A model generated the notes under the pieces. The model did no database searches, had not been told where the DNA came from, and saw only the letters and a list, made by a program, of their open reading frames with translations. From Streptomyces sp. NRRL S-350 (GTDB lineage: Bacteria > Actinomycetota > Actinomycetes > Streptomycetales > Streptomycetaceae), in contig NZ_JOHO01000021.1 of the NCBI RefSeq assembly GCF_000719705.1, positions 62,001-126,000 on the forward strand: a stretch of DNA of 64,000 nt. The letters are read 5' to 3'. The number at the start of each line of letters is the position of its first letter. The stretch's first letter is position 1. Below, in pieces: positions 48,644 through 56,606 of the stretch. A program made the position numbers and the translations under genes.

Positions 48644-49126
48644 GTGAAACACGTGACTTACCGTCTCCAGTCGGCACAGATACGCCGCCAGTGGATCTTC
48701 TCGGCGCTCTTCGTGGCCCAGGGTTCCTGGCTTCTGTACCGCGGTTCCATCTTCCCGATGGACGTCCGGACCGCCGTCGGCTTGGCCCTCGGCGTTCTCC
48801 TGATCGTCTTTGGACTCTGCTGGGCGAGGGGAGCCCTCAGCAGCGTGAGCTTCAACGAGCGTGAGATCTGGTGGACCGGGGTGCTGGGCTCCCGCACACG
48901 GTTCGCCTGGGCGGACATCACCAACGTCGAGGTCGGGAAGAACCGCGACCGTGCCGATTCCGGGGACGTCGTGCGGATCACCCACCGCGACCTCGGCGAC
49001 TTCAAGCTGCCGGCGGTGATCGGCATGCCGCGCGCCTGGCGCGACCCGGGCTTCGAGGCCAAGGCGGCCCACATCATCGCGACCTGGCGTGATGCCGTGA
49101 CGGCGACGTCCGGGCCCGCGGCGTAA
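48644..49126 (+). CDS. Membrane PH-domain-like protein
   Basis: This is a 160-residue protein with two TM helices, about residues 19-36 (WIFSALFVAQGSWLLYRG) and 45-65 (GLALGVLLIVFGLCWARGAL). A bacterial PH-like beta domain follows, SVSFNEREIWWTGVLGSRTR then FAWADITNVEVGKNRD and VVRITHRDLGDFKLP. Such proteins sit in the cytoplasmic membrane with the PH part inside; their roles are mostly unknown. The GTG at 48644 is the most natural start at the first conserved residues; an ATG at 48617 is an alternative. Neither has a clear ribosome site. Confidence 0.82.
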   Translation: MKHVTYRLQSAQIRRQWIFSALFVAQGSWLLYRGSIFPMDVRTAVGLALGVLLIVFGLCWARGALSSVSFNEREIWWTGVLGSRTRFAWADITNVEVGKNRDRADSGDVVRITHRDLGDFKLPAVIGMPRAWRDPGFEAKAAHIIATWRDAVTATSGPAA

Positions 49127-49250
49127 GCGAGCAGGAGCGCCCCTCGGACGCGGCCGGGACCGCTGCGGCGGCCGCACGTAGACACGTACACGACTGGGCA
49201 GCACTCGAAGCTCTGCAGAAATCGAACAGTTCATGGCCTGGGGCAAGCGT

Positions 49251-49277
49251 GGGCCCCTGCCGAATTGGCAGGGGCCC
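49251..49277. terminator. Bidirectional terminator
   Basis: GGGCCCCTGCC (49251-49261) pairs perfectly with GGCAGGGGCCC (49267-49277) over GAATT. It sits between the PH-domain gene and the convergent hydrolase gene, so it can serve both. Confidence 0.85.
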
Positions 49278-49374
49278 TTGATGTAGAGGGCTGAGGAGGG
49301 CCGGGACCAGTCGTCGATGAGAGGCATCCTGGCCGCCGCCGCTTACCGTCTGCTGCTGGCCCTACGGTCCGGCC

Positions 49375-50112
49375 TCACCTCAGATGCCGGGCGAAGAAAC
49401 GGGCCCCGGCGTCGAGCTCGAACTGCGGGACGCCGGTGTGCCCGCCGAGATTGGCGTGCAGGGTCTTCTCCTTGGAGCCGAAGGCGTCGAACAGGTCCAG
49501 GGCCGCCTGCCGGTCGTTGCCTTCGTCGTCCCATTGCAGCAGGACATGCAGCGGAATGGTGACCTGGCGGGCCTCCTCGAACATGGCGGTGGGCACGAGA
49601 CTCCCGGCGAAGAGACCAGCGGCCACGATGCGCGGATCGACCGCCGCAAGCCGGATGCCGATGGAGATCACTCCTCCCTCGTACCCGACCGGGCCGACGA
49701 TCTCGGGCAGCGACAGGAGGGCGTCCAGGGCGGCCTGCCATTCCGGGACCGACTTTTCGACGAGCGGGAGGATGAGGGCGTTGACGAGCTCGTCACCGAC
49801 CGGCTCGCCGGCCTCCATCGCCCGGCGCAGGTCGGCGCGGGCCTGCTCGGCGGCGGCCCAACGGGGCCGTTCACCGCTCCCGGGGAGCTCGATGGTGGCC
49901 GCGGCGAAGCCGTACTCCGCCGCGTAGTACCGGGCCCGCCCTGCCAGCCGGGGGTACGTCTTGCGCAGTCCGAGGGGCGGGGGGCTGATCAGGATCAGCG
50001 GCGCCGGTGCGGCTGCGGATGCGGGCGTCCACAGGATGCCGGGGATCTCGCCGAGGGTGAATTCGCGCTCGAGGACACCGTCGTCGAGACGCTGCTCAGA
50101 AGTGAAGTGCAT
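49375..50112 (-). CDS. Dienelactone-hydrolase-type alpha/beta hydrolase with unusual elbow
   Basis: This is a 245-residue alpha/beta-fold protein: LILISPPPLGLRKTYPRLAG near residue 40, then the elbow area PVGYEGGVISIGIRLAAVDP around residue 145, acid in WDDEGND, and His in NLGGHTGVP. The elbow lacks a plain GxSxG or GxCxG at the expected turn, so the nucleophile is uncertain or lost. Close streptomycete relatives share this GGVIS pattern as I recall, so it is probably a family trait, not a mutation. AAAGG precedes the ATG. The substrate is unknown. Confidence 0.82.
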   Translation of the reverse strand: MHFTSEQRLDDGVLEREFTLGEIPGILWTPASAAAPAPLILISPPPLGLRKTYPRLAGRARYYAAEYGFAAATIELPGSGERPRWAAAEQARADLRRAMEAGEPVGDELVNALILPLVEKSVPEWQAALDALLSLPEIVGPVGYEGGVISIGIRLAAVDPRIVAAGLFAGSLVPTAMFEEARQVTIPLHVLLQWDDEGNDRQAALDLFDAFGSKEKTLHANLGGHTGVPQFELDAGARFFARHLR

Positions 50113-50381
50113 GGTCGTGCCTTTCGGGAGTGCTCATGAACGGCGCTCCCGGACGACCTATCGCCCGACCGTGACCCCGGAGGGGAGCACCCATGTCGAT
50201 ACTGCGTTCACGGGTACCACCTCCTCGTTCTCTTGCACGGCCTCCGGAAAACTAGCAGTGGTCGCCGTGGTCCGCCAAACGGGTTTCAGCAGGCTCCGCG
50301 ACCGGACGTCAGGGCGTCGGAAACCTCCGCAGAGCTACTTGGGGCCGCAGCACGGCTTCCCGAGGTGAGGCTCCTGCGACG
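50113..50381. other. Spacer upstream of the hydrolase
   Basis: No supportable gene was found. The promoter of the reverse-strand hydrolase should lie near 50130-50230, where CTCCTCGTTCTCTTGCACGG gives a slightly AT-richer patch. Confidence 0.35.
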
Positions 50382-50489
50382 GTGGGGCGCGGAGGGAGCT
50401 GTCGTTCATCATTCCGCGAGGACGACTTCGTCTGTGTCTTCTGCGGTAGCGATCTGCCCGCGAAGTGGAACGTGGATCCCACCGTGTGA
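50382..50489 (+). CDS. Possible 35-residue zinc-ribbon peptide
   Basis: A short frame from GTG 50382 ends SSFREDDFVCVFCGSDLPAK then WNVDPTV. The CVFC pair is typical of half a zinc ribbon, and the acidic lead looks protein-like, but a second Cys pair is absent and GTG has no clear ribosome site. It may be a small real protein or the tail of a decayed gene. Confidence 0.3.
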   Translation: MGRGGSCRSSFREDDFVCVFCGSDLPAKWNVDPTV

Positions 50490-50559
50490 CGGACGAGGGT
50501 CACAGCCGCTCATTGGACGACATCTCTTCCCCACGACAGCCGGGGGAAGAGGCCCTGCC

Positions 50560-51159
50560 CTACCGGCCGGGGCCGGTACAGCGCCGCGCCGGTGCCGCTG
50601 GCGGCTGTTCGGCAGAGGGTTCGGCCGGTGGTTGGCTGGGATCGATCTTCAGCCGCATCCGGATGTAGTCACTGTCCATGGGGCCGGGACGGCGCTCGCC
50701 GTCCGGCTGCCAGCCATACCGGGCGTAGAAGCGCTGCGCACGGGTGTTGGACGCCCAGCACTCCAGCACGCCCTCGGTACACCCGGCGGCCGCCGCCCGC
50801 ACGATGAACTCCCGATGAAGGGCCCCGCCCACCCCGTGGCCCCAGGCGTTCGGGAGCACCCCGACCTGGTACAGCTCGTAGTGCGTCGCGACGTCGAGGT
50901 CCTCATGGTGCGGCGGGCCGGCGGTCAGCAGGCCGACGACGCCCCCGCCCGGGTCCTCCGCGCACAGCGTGGTCCGCGTCGGCATGGCGAGCGCGCGCGC
51001 CCAGGCGTCACGCCGCTGCGCCCAGGTGGCCGGGTCGGTGAGCTCTTGCTCGGGCATGCCGCCCGCGATGTAGTACGCGGCACGGGAACGGGTGTGCACA
51101 TCCGTCAGGATGTCGAGATCCTGGATGGTTGCCTCACGGAGGCGGAATCCCTGGTCCAT
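50560..51159 (-). CDS. GNAT-family N-acetyltransferase
   Basis: The 199-residue protein contains a full GNAT domain: MDQGFRLREATIQDLDILTD opens the fold, GVVGLLTAGPPHHEDLDVATHYELYQVGVLPNAWGHGVGGALHREF includes the V strand and the acetyl-CoA pyrophosphate loop (AWGHGVGGAL), and CWASNTRAQRFYARYGWQPDGE ends it. It transfers an acyl group from CoA to an amine on an unknown molecule. The tail of about 30 residues after SQPPAEP is low complexity. ATG 51159 has AAGGG close by. It is transcribed alone. Confidence 0.92.
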   Translation of the reverse strand: MDQGFRLREATIQDLDILTDVHTRSRAAYYIAGGMPEQELTDPATWAQRRDAWARALAMPTRTTLCAEDPGGGVVGLLTAGPPHHEDLDVATHYELYQVGVLPNAWGHGVGGALHREFIVRAAAAGCTEGVLECWASNTRAQRFYARYGWQPDGERRPGPMDSDYIRMRLKIDPSQPPAEPSAEQPPAAPARRCTGPGR

Positions 51160-51568
51160 GCCCTTCTGGACGCCCGCACCGTCCCCGCTGGTTCTCCGCG
51201 TCGAGCCGACACGGCCCGCCGCCACCGAGCGAGGCGGGCACCGGCCAGCCCCGGATGGCGGGGTTCTCACCACCTCGCCTTACCTTCCTGGGGCCCCTGG
51301 CTGGTGGTGGGTGGGTTGGGCTGGGGGCTGGTTGGTGTGGGTGGGCGCTGCGCTGGGCTGTTGTTCTTCGCGTCCGGCTGGTGCCGGCCGCTCGGTGGGG
51401 CGGGGTGGGTCGGGGCGCCGGTGGTGACTGGTTGGTCGATCGTTCGCGCGCTGTGTCTGAACTCTCGGACTCTGCGGGTCGGTAGCGGTGCAAGCTGGCC
51501 GGGATTGGACTATGCCTCCTAAGCGAAGCCTCCGAGGATGGCCGGAAGTCTTCGATCGGGGGGAACTG
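51160..51568. other. Divergent spacer with T/G-rich stretch
   Basis: A 409-bp gap between GNAT and lipoprotein genes. The section 51290-51440 is unusually rich in GGTTGG and GTGGG words on the forward strand. No convincing gene is present; it should hold two promoters. Confidence 0.45.
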
Positions 51569-51916
51569 ATGCGGCGTCCGACAACTGCTGTGGCCGCGGC
51601 CGGCCTGTTGCTGGCTCTGACGGCCTGCCAGTCGGGGGCGGCGTCCGGCAAGGTCCAGGGCACCGACGCCGAGTTGGCCTGTGCGGCCGTGAGCCGGCTG
51701 CCGGAACGGATGCCGGGCACCGACGGCGGGCAGTCCTTCGACATCGTGGTGGCGCGCCTCGTCGGCGCCGAGGAACTGGCCAGGGCGGCTGCCCTGGCGG
51801 ACGCCAAGTTCCAGCCGCTCGCCGACGCCCTCAGGGAGGCGCAGCAGCGGCTCAGCGTGACCTCCGACCCCCAGCAGGCCGAACCCGCAGTCAAGAAAGC
51901 CCGGACGTACTGCTGA
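51569..51916 (+). CDS. Small secreted lipoprotein
   Basis: This is a 115-residue lipoprotein: MRRPTTAVAAAGLLLALTAC with lipobox Cys20, then a mostly helical domain containing ELACAAVSRLPERMPGTDGG and a last Cys at the C-terminus, which could pair with the Cys in ELACAA. The long GGGGGAA purine run five bases before ATG 51569 marks this start; an upstream frame from 51488 lacks it. No known domain is recognised; it is likely on the outer membrane face. Confidence 0.8.
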   Translation: MRRPTTAVAAAGLLLALTACQSGAASGKVQGTDAELACAAVSRLPERMPGTDGGQSFDIVVARLVGAEELARAAALADAKFQPLADALREAQQRLSVTSDPQQAEPAVKKARTYC

Positions 51917-52008
51917 GCTTGTCGTTCAACGTCCGGCTTCGAACAGGTACGCCCCGCAGTGGCAGGCTGTGGTCGTGAAAAATCGAGAGGGATGACCAGC
52001 CAAGGCCG

Positions 52009-52755
52009 TTGTCGACGTGCTGGCTCTACCGGATCGCCGTACCGACCGGGGACCAGTCCGGAGTCATTGCGTCCCTTGGCCTCACCCGCCCCGTACCCGT
52101 GACGTTCGCCGAGGCCGAGGCTGTCATCGACGAGGACGGACACGGGGATGCGGAGGACGCTCCGGACGGAATGGCCCCAGGGTACGTGAGTCCCGAGATC
52201 GACGGAGGGACTCCGGTGATCGGCCCGTGGTGCGGTCCGTGCAACGGGGAAAGAAGCGACGAGGTCGTGCGTCTGTGTATCGACCTGAGCTCACGCTACG
52301 GGGCGGCGCAGGCGTACTACTTCGGTACGCAGAACGACGGCTCGGCCTGGCTGGTCGCAGAGCGCGGAGTCGTGGTGCGGCGGTACGGCGAGACCGGCGA
52401 GGTCGACGATGGACTCCTCACACCGGGTGGGCCGCTTGTGCAGGAGCAGGCCGGGCGGGAGCGGATGGGCATGCCACCCCTTCGGCGGGGCGAGAACGCG
52501 CGCCGCGACGATGCCGAGGGGGAGTGGAAGTGGCGGGCATTCGACATGGCCCCCGAGATCGCCTCGGGCCTGGGCATCAGTGCGCTCGCGCTGACCGCAG
52601 CGATGCGCGGGCGCGGCGTCGGCGTTCTTGCGGAGACATTTTGCGAGGGATGCCTGTGTCGGCGTTCAGCTGGGCGCGCTGGGCGAGTTCCTGACCTCGA
52701 TCCCGGGTCAGCGATCTGCGCAACTGCTGCGCAATGTCGGCCATTTGGGCTGTGA
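52009..52755 (+). CDS. Hypothetical protein, 3' end replaced by IS30 sequence
   Basis: A protein frame opens with TTG 52009 (MSTCWLYRIAVPTGDQSGVI). It has a steady coding character up to about residue 205 (WKWRAFDMAPEIASGLGISA), with a Cys pair in GPWCGPCNG. I recall similar hypothetical proteins in streptomycetes but no domain name. From about 52632 onward the reading frame enters sequence that belongs, on the other strand, to an IS30 transposase remnant, so the last 40 residues are foreign. It may be a truncated, perhaps still folded protein. The start codon is uncertain. Confidence 0.6.
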   Translation: MSTCWLYRIAVPTGDQSGVIASLGLTRPVPVTFAEAEAVIDEDGHGDAEDAPDGMAPGYVSPEIDGGTPVIGPWCGPCNGERSDEVVRLCIDLSSRYGAAQAYYFGTQNDGSAWLVAERGVVVRRYGETGEVDDGLLTPGGPLVQEQAGRERMGMPPLRRGENARRDDAEGEWKWRAFDMAPEIASGLGISALALTAAMRGRGVGVLAETFCEGCLCRRSAGRAGRVPDLDPGSAICATAAQCRPFGL

Positions 52756-53110
52756 GGGCCGTGCGCTCCCCGAGCGTGCCGACGGCGGACCGGTTCGTCC
52801 CGACGGCGGACCGGTTCGTCCCGATGGCGGGCCGGTTCGTCCCGATGACCTGATCGCCTTCCCCGTGGCCCGCGACGGCCCGGTCCTCGGCCTCGGCGGG
52901 ACGCTCGCTGATCACCACATCGGGCGTGACGTGACCGGCTGCCTTCCGGCGGGCGCGCGAGCGCGGAACGCGAAGGGCATGCCCGGTCCGCAGGCACGTG
53001 ACCAGCCCACGCTCGAGCGCGCCGCGGCCCTGGACGTAGAGGGGCCTGGCAGATCGCCTCGTGCGAGGTCCGCATGGATTCGCTCGACCGGGGTTCCCCC
53101 CCGCGGAGCG
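52636..53110 (-). pseudogene. IS30-family transposase remnant
   Basis: The reverse strand reads MRTSHEAICQA, a frameshift, then TPDVVISERPAEAEDRAVAG H(G)EGDQVIGTNR and QQLRRSLTRDRGQELAQRAQ with LNADTGI, the IS30 catalytic domain in order. The usual GHWEGDLI motif has W changed to G, the GTNR segment is triplicated, and the part after TGI (ADPHSPWQRG...) is missing. It is inactive. Its left end interrupts the hypothetical gene at about 52632. Confidence 0.88.
52781..52843. repeat. 21-bp tandem repeat inside the IS30 remnant
   Basis: Three units of GACGGCGGACCGGTTCGTCC(C), at 52781-52801, 52802-52822 and 52823-52843, differ at two positions in the last copy. On the reverse strand they encode IGTNRSA-type repeats, an in-frame expansion of one transposase motif. 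Confidence 0.92.
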
Positions 53111-53187
53111 GCACCGTCAGGCGGTCGGGCGACCGGTGTGCCGCGAGGGTGATGACGCAGCGGCTTGTAACGTTTTCGCTGCGCGTG

Positions 53188-53237
53188 ACGAAAATTCGTC
53201 GAAAACCGTTGTTAACCGTTCCTGGTCTGGCTAGATT
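53188..53237 (+). promoter_or_regulatory. Promoter and operator region of the sugar operon
   Basis: -35 TTGTTA (53209-53214) and -10 TAGATT (53232-53237) are spaced 17 bp. Immediately upstream is the inverted repeat ACGAA-AA-TTCGT (53188-53199), and AACCGTT is directly repeated at 53204-53210 and 53214-53220, overlapping the -35. These are likely sites for the LacI protein encoded at 58466. Confidence 0.7.
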
Positions 53238-53351
53238 CACTCCCGCTCCCGCCGGTGGCGACGAGCACGGCAGCACCGGACGGCGGTGCGCCGGAGAACG
53301 GGGACGGCTGGTGTGCGGCGCTGTCCCGAGCCGAGAGAAGGAGACCCGGGC

Positions 53352-54719
53352 ATGGGTGGCAGAGTCGTGGGCGGTCCGAGTCGGCGCGGGTTCCTGAAGG
53401 GGATCGGCGCGGCGGCGGTCGCCGCGGGCGGGGGTTCGGTGCTCGCCGCGTGCAGCGGTTCGAGCCCGGACGGCGGCGACAGCGGGGGCTCGGGCGAGCT
53501 GTCCGGCTCGATCACCGTGTGGAGCTGGAAGAACCCGGCGGCGGAGCTCAAGGCCCTGATCCCGGCGTTCAACGCCGTTCACCCCAAGGTGAAGGTCACC
53601 GTCCAGGACATCGGCAACCCGGCCATCTGGGACAAGATCACCATCTCCATGGCGGCCGGCGGCCAGGGGCTCGCCGACGTCCTGCACATCGGCGTGGACT
53701 ACCTGCCCAGCTACATCGAGAAGTTCCCCGGCGGGCTGGCCGACATCTCCAAGCTCGGAGCCGACAAGTACGCCACCGCCTTCGCCCCCGGCCTGTGGCA
53801 GACCGTCTCGCGCGAATCCAGGGTCTACGCCCTGCCGTGGGAGGCCAATGCCAGCGGCTTCTACTACCGGGCCGACCTCTTCCAGAAGGCCGGCGTCGAC
53901 GCCACCGCACTCGCGACCTGGGACGACGTCATCGCCGCCGGCAAGAAGGTCAAGGACGCCACCGGCACCGCCCTGCTCGCGCTGGACCGCTCCGCCTCGC
54001 AGGCCGACTCGGCCAACCTCTTCCAGCTGCTGCTCCAGCTCCAGGGCACCTTCTTCTTCAACCTGGACGGGAAGATCACCCTCAACTCGCCCGAGGCGGT
54101 CCGAGCGCTCACGCTCATCAAGGAGATGAACGACGCCGGCCTCGTCCTCGACGCGCAGGGCTCGCCCGGCCAGCCGGGCTACGACTCCGCGGTCAAGGCG
54201 GGCAAGGTCGCGGTCTGCCCCAACCCGGCCTGGTACGGCGGGTACATGGAGACCCTGGCCGCCGACCAGAGCGGGAACTGGAAGCTGATGCTCCCGCCCG
54301 CCGTCACCCCGGGCGGCTCCCGCTCCGCCATCGTCAACTCCACCCACCTGGCGGTCGCCGGGTCGAGCAAGAACCAGCGGGCGGCCTTCACCTTCGCCGA
54401 GTTCGCGCTGACCCGGCCCGAGTCGCAGGCCGGGATCTACAAGAACAAGGGCATCTTCCCCGCCCTGCTCAAGGCTTACGACGATCCGGCGTTCCACGCC
54501 GAGTCGACGTTCTTCGGCGGCCAGAAGTACGCCGAGGTGTTCCTCGACGAGCTGTCCAAGCCGTCCGTGCCCACGAACTACACCGCCGACTACGCCCGGG
54601 CGCTCAAGGTCATCGACGACGCCCAGACCAAGGTGCTGCTCCAGGGCGCCGACCCGGCCGCGGCGCTCAAGTCCGCCGCGGAGCAGCTCGCCCAGCAGAC
54701 CAGGCGGGCGCAGGTATGA
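53352..54719 (+). CDS. ABC sugar transporter, substrate-binding lipoprotein
   Basis: This is a 455-residue extracellular solute-binding protein of family 1. The signal has a twin-arginine SRRGFLKG at 10-17 and a lipobox LAAC with Cys34, so it is probably exported folded by Tat and lipid-anchored. The mature part is a two-lobe periplasmic-type binding fold (SITVWSWKNPAAELKALIPA; later ALPWEANASGFYYRADLFQKAG, and the hinge-like QAGIYKNKGIFPALLKAY). AAGGAG precedes ATG 53352. It is the first gene of the operon and should deliver an oligosaccharide to the two permeases that follow with four- and one-base overlaps. Confidence 0.95.
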   Translation: MGGRVVGGPSRRGFLKGIGAAAVAAGGGSVLAACSGSSPDGGDSGGSGELSGSITVWSWKNPAAELKALIPAFNAVHPKVKVTVQDIGNPAIWDKITISMAAGGQGLADVLHIGVDYLPSYIEKFPGGLADISKLGADKYATAFAPGLWQTVSRESRVYALPWEANASGFYYRADLFQKAGVDATALATWDDVIAAGKKVKDATGTALLALDRSASQADSANLFQLLLQLQGTFFFNLDGKITLNSPEAVRALTLIKEMNDAGLVLDAQGSPGQPGYDSAVKAGKVAVCPNPAWYGGYMETLAADQSGNWKLMLPPAVTPGGSRSAIVNSTHLAVAGSSKNQRAAFTFAEFALTRPESQAGIYKNKGIFPALLKAYDDPAFHAESTFFGGQKYAEVFLDELSKPSVPTNYTADYARALKVIDDAQTKVLLQGADPAAALKSAAEQLAQQTRRAQV

Positions 54720-55669
54720 CGACCGCTCCACTCGATCGGCCGGCCCCGCCCGGGGCCGGCCCCTCGGCCCGCCGGGCCCGCACCACCCCGGCCCCCCGGC
54801 GGCCCGGACGCGGCGGTGCTGCCCGCCTCGCGCCCTACCTCTTCGTGCTTCCGGCGCTCGCACTGTTCGCGGCGTTCCGGCTCTACCCGGTGGTCTGGTC
54901 GTTCCTCCTCAGCCTGTACCGGACCGACGGTGTCCAGCAGACCTGGACCGGCCTCGGCAACTACGACCGGCTGATCCACGACCCGCTGTTCTGGAAGGCG
55001 CTGGGCAACACCGCGCTGATCCTGGTCGTCCAGGTACCGGTCATGCTCGCGCTCGCGCTCGGCCTCGCCGTCGCGCTCAACTCCGCGCTGCTGCGCTGGA
55101 AGCCGGTGTTCCGCCTCGGCTTCTTCCTCCCGGTGGTGACCGGCCTGGTCACCTACGGCCTGATGATGGGCGCACTGCTCAACCAGGACTCCGGTGCCGT
55201 CAACTGGCTGCTGCAGCTGGTCGGACTGCCGCAGGTGCACTGGCTCAGCGACCCGTTCTGGGCCCGGGTGGCCATCATGCTCGCCCTGACCTGGCACTAC
55301 ACCGGCTACAACGCGGTCATCTACCTGGCCCGGCTGCAGACCGTCCCGGCCGAGCAGCACGAGGCCGCCGCCGTCGACGGCGCGGGCGCCTGGCGCCGGT
55401 TCTGGCACGTCACCCTGCCCGGGATGCGGCCCGCCCTGCTGCTCACCGTCGTGCTGTCCACCATCGGCACCCTCCAGCTGTTCGACGAGCCGTTCATCAT
55501 GACCGGCGGCGGGCCCGACAACGCGACCACCACCATCGGCGTGTACCTGTACCAGACCGGGTTCCGGTACTTCGACTTCGGCTACGCGTCCGCGATCGGC
55601 TACGCGCTGGTCCTGATCATCTCGCTGCTCGGCCTCGTCCAGGTCAAGCTCGCCAAGGAGGAGGAGTGA
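54716..55669 (+). CDS. ABC sugar transporter permease 1
   Basis: This 317-residue MalF-type permease begins with a Pro/Arg-rich 35-residue N-tail, then six TM helices from about residue 40 to 310. The EAA loop that contacts the ATPase is EAAAVDGAGAWRRFWHVTLP at about 219-238. ATG overlaps the binding-protein stop (ATGA), showing translational coupling. It must pair with the MalG-type permease downstream. No ATPase gene is present in the operon; in streptomycetes a common MsiK-type ATPase usually serves such importers. Confidence 0.95.
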   Translation: MTTAPLDRPAPPGAGPSARRARTTPAPRRPGRGGAARLAPYLFVLPALALFAAFRLYPVVWSFLLSLYRTDGVQQTWTGLGNYDRLIHDPLFWKALGNTALILVVQVPVMLALALGLAVALNSALLRWKPVFRLGFFLPVVTGLVTYGLMMGALLNQDSGAVNWLLQLVGLPQVHWLSDPFWARVAIMLALTWHYTGYNAVIYLARLQTVPAEQHEAAAVDGAGAWRRFWHVTLPGMRPALLLTVVLSTIGTLQLFDEPFIMTGGGPDNATTTIGVYLYQTGFRYFDFGYASAIGYALVLIISLLGLVQVKLAKEEE

Positions 55670-56514
55670 TGGCCGGCACCAGTCCCGCCTTCCGTGCGTC
55701 CCGCCGCGGCCAGGTGCTGCTCACCGGGGCGATGCTCGCCCTGCTCGCCCTCACCGTCGCCCCGCTGTACTGGCTGGCGATCGCCTCCACGCACACCTCG
55801 CACGACATCTTCGGCCGCCCGCCGCAGCTGCTGCCCGGCGGCGAGCTCGGCACCAACCTCGGCAACCTGGAGGAGTCCGTCGGCTTCGGCCGCGTCGTGC
55901 TCAACTCCCTGCTGCTGTCGGTGGTCTACACCGTCCTCGGCGGCATCGTCTGCACCCTCGCCGGCTACGGCTTCGCCAAGTACCGCTTCCGCGGCCAGGG
56001 CCTCCTGTTCTCGCTGCTGCTGCTCGCGCTGGTGGTGCCGACCCAGCTGACCATCGTGCCGCTGTTCAAGATGATGGTGAACCTGGACTGGCTCAACACC
56101 TACCAGGCCGTCCTGCTGCCCAACCTCGCCCTGCCGTTCGGGATCTTCCTGATGCGCCAGTCCATGCGCTCCCTGCCGGACGAGCTGCTCCAGGCCGGCC
56201 GGATCGACGGCTGCGGCGAGCTCGGCCTCTTCCTCCGGATCGCGCTGCCCACCATGCGCCCGGCCCTGGCGGCGCTGGCGATGTTCCTCTTCCTGTTCCA
56301 GTGGAACGACTTCCTCTGGCCGCTGGTCGCGCTGCGCGACCCGTCCTCCTACACCATTCCGGTCGCCCTCGCCGCGCTGACCGGCAGCTCCGACGTCGAC
56401 TACGGCCAGCTGCTGACCGGCACCGCGGTGGCCGCGGTACCGATGGCCGTGCTCTTCCTCTTCCTGCAGAAGCACTTCGTGTCCGGGATGCTCGCCGGGG
56501 CCGTGAAGCAGTGA
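55669..56514 (+). CDS. ABC sugar transporter permease 2
   Basis: This 281-residue MalG-type permease has six TM helices and the EAA loop QAGRIDGCGELGLFLRIALP at about 178-197; the first residue of the usual EAA is Q here. ATG shares one base with the previous stop (TGATG), and GGAGGAG lies just before. The C-terminus FVSGMLAGAVKQ is typical of the family. It completes the membrane part of the importer. The GH36 enzyme follows at once, so uptake and intracellular cleavage are co-expressed. Confidence 0.95.
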   Translation: MAGTSPAFRASRRGQVLLTGAMLALLALTVAPLYWLAIASTHTSHDIFGRPPQLLPGGELGTNLGNLEESVGFGRVVLNSLLLSVVYTVLGGIVCTLAGYGFAKYRFRGQGLLFSLLLLALVVPTQLTIVPLFKMMVNLDWLNTYQAVLLPNLALPFGIFLMRQSMRSLPDELLQAGRIDGCGELGLFLRIALPTMRPALAALAMFLFLFQWNDFLWPLVALRDPSSYTIPVALAALTGSSDVDYGQLLTGTAVAAVPMAVLFLFLQKHFVSGMLAGAVKQ

Positions 56515-56606
56515 CCGCCGACCCGGCCGGTCCGCGCACCGCCGCGACCGACCCGACCACCCCCTCCACCGCCCCCTCCACCGCCCCCACTCCAGAGAGG
56601 CCCCCC

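Noticed and set aside
46637..49327. 896-codon reverse frame covering the LLM gene and beyond
   Set aside because: It crosses an intact forward gene, a pseudogene and a dispersed repeat without any domain of its own.
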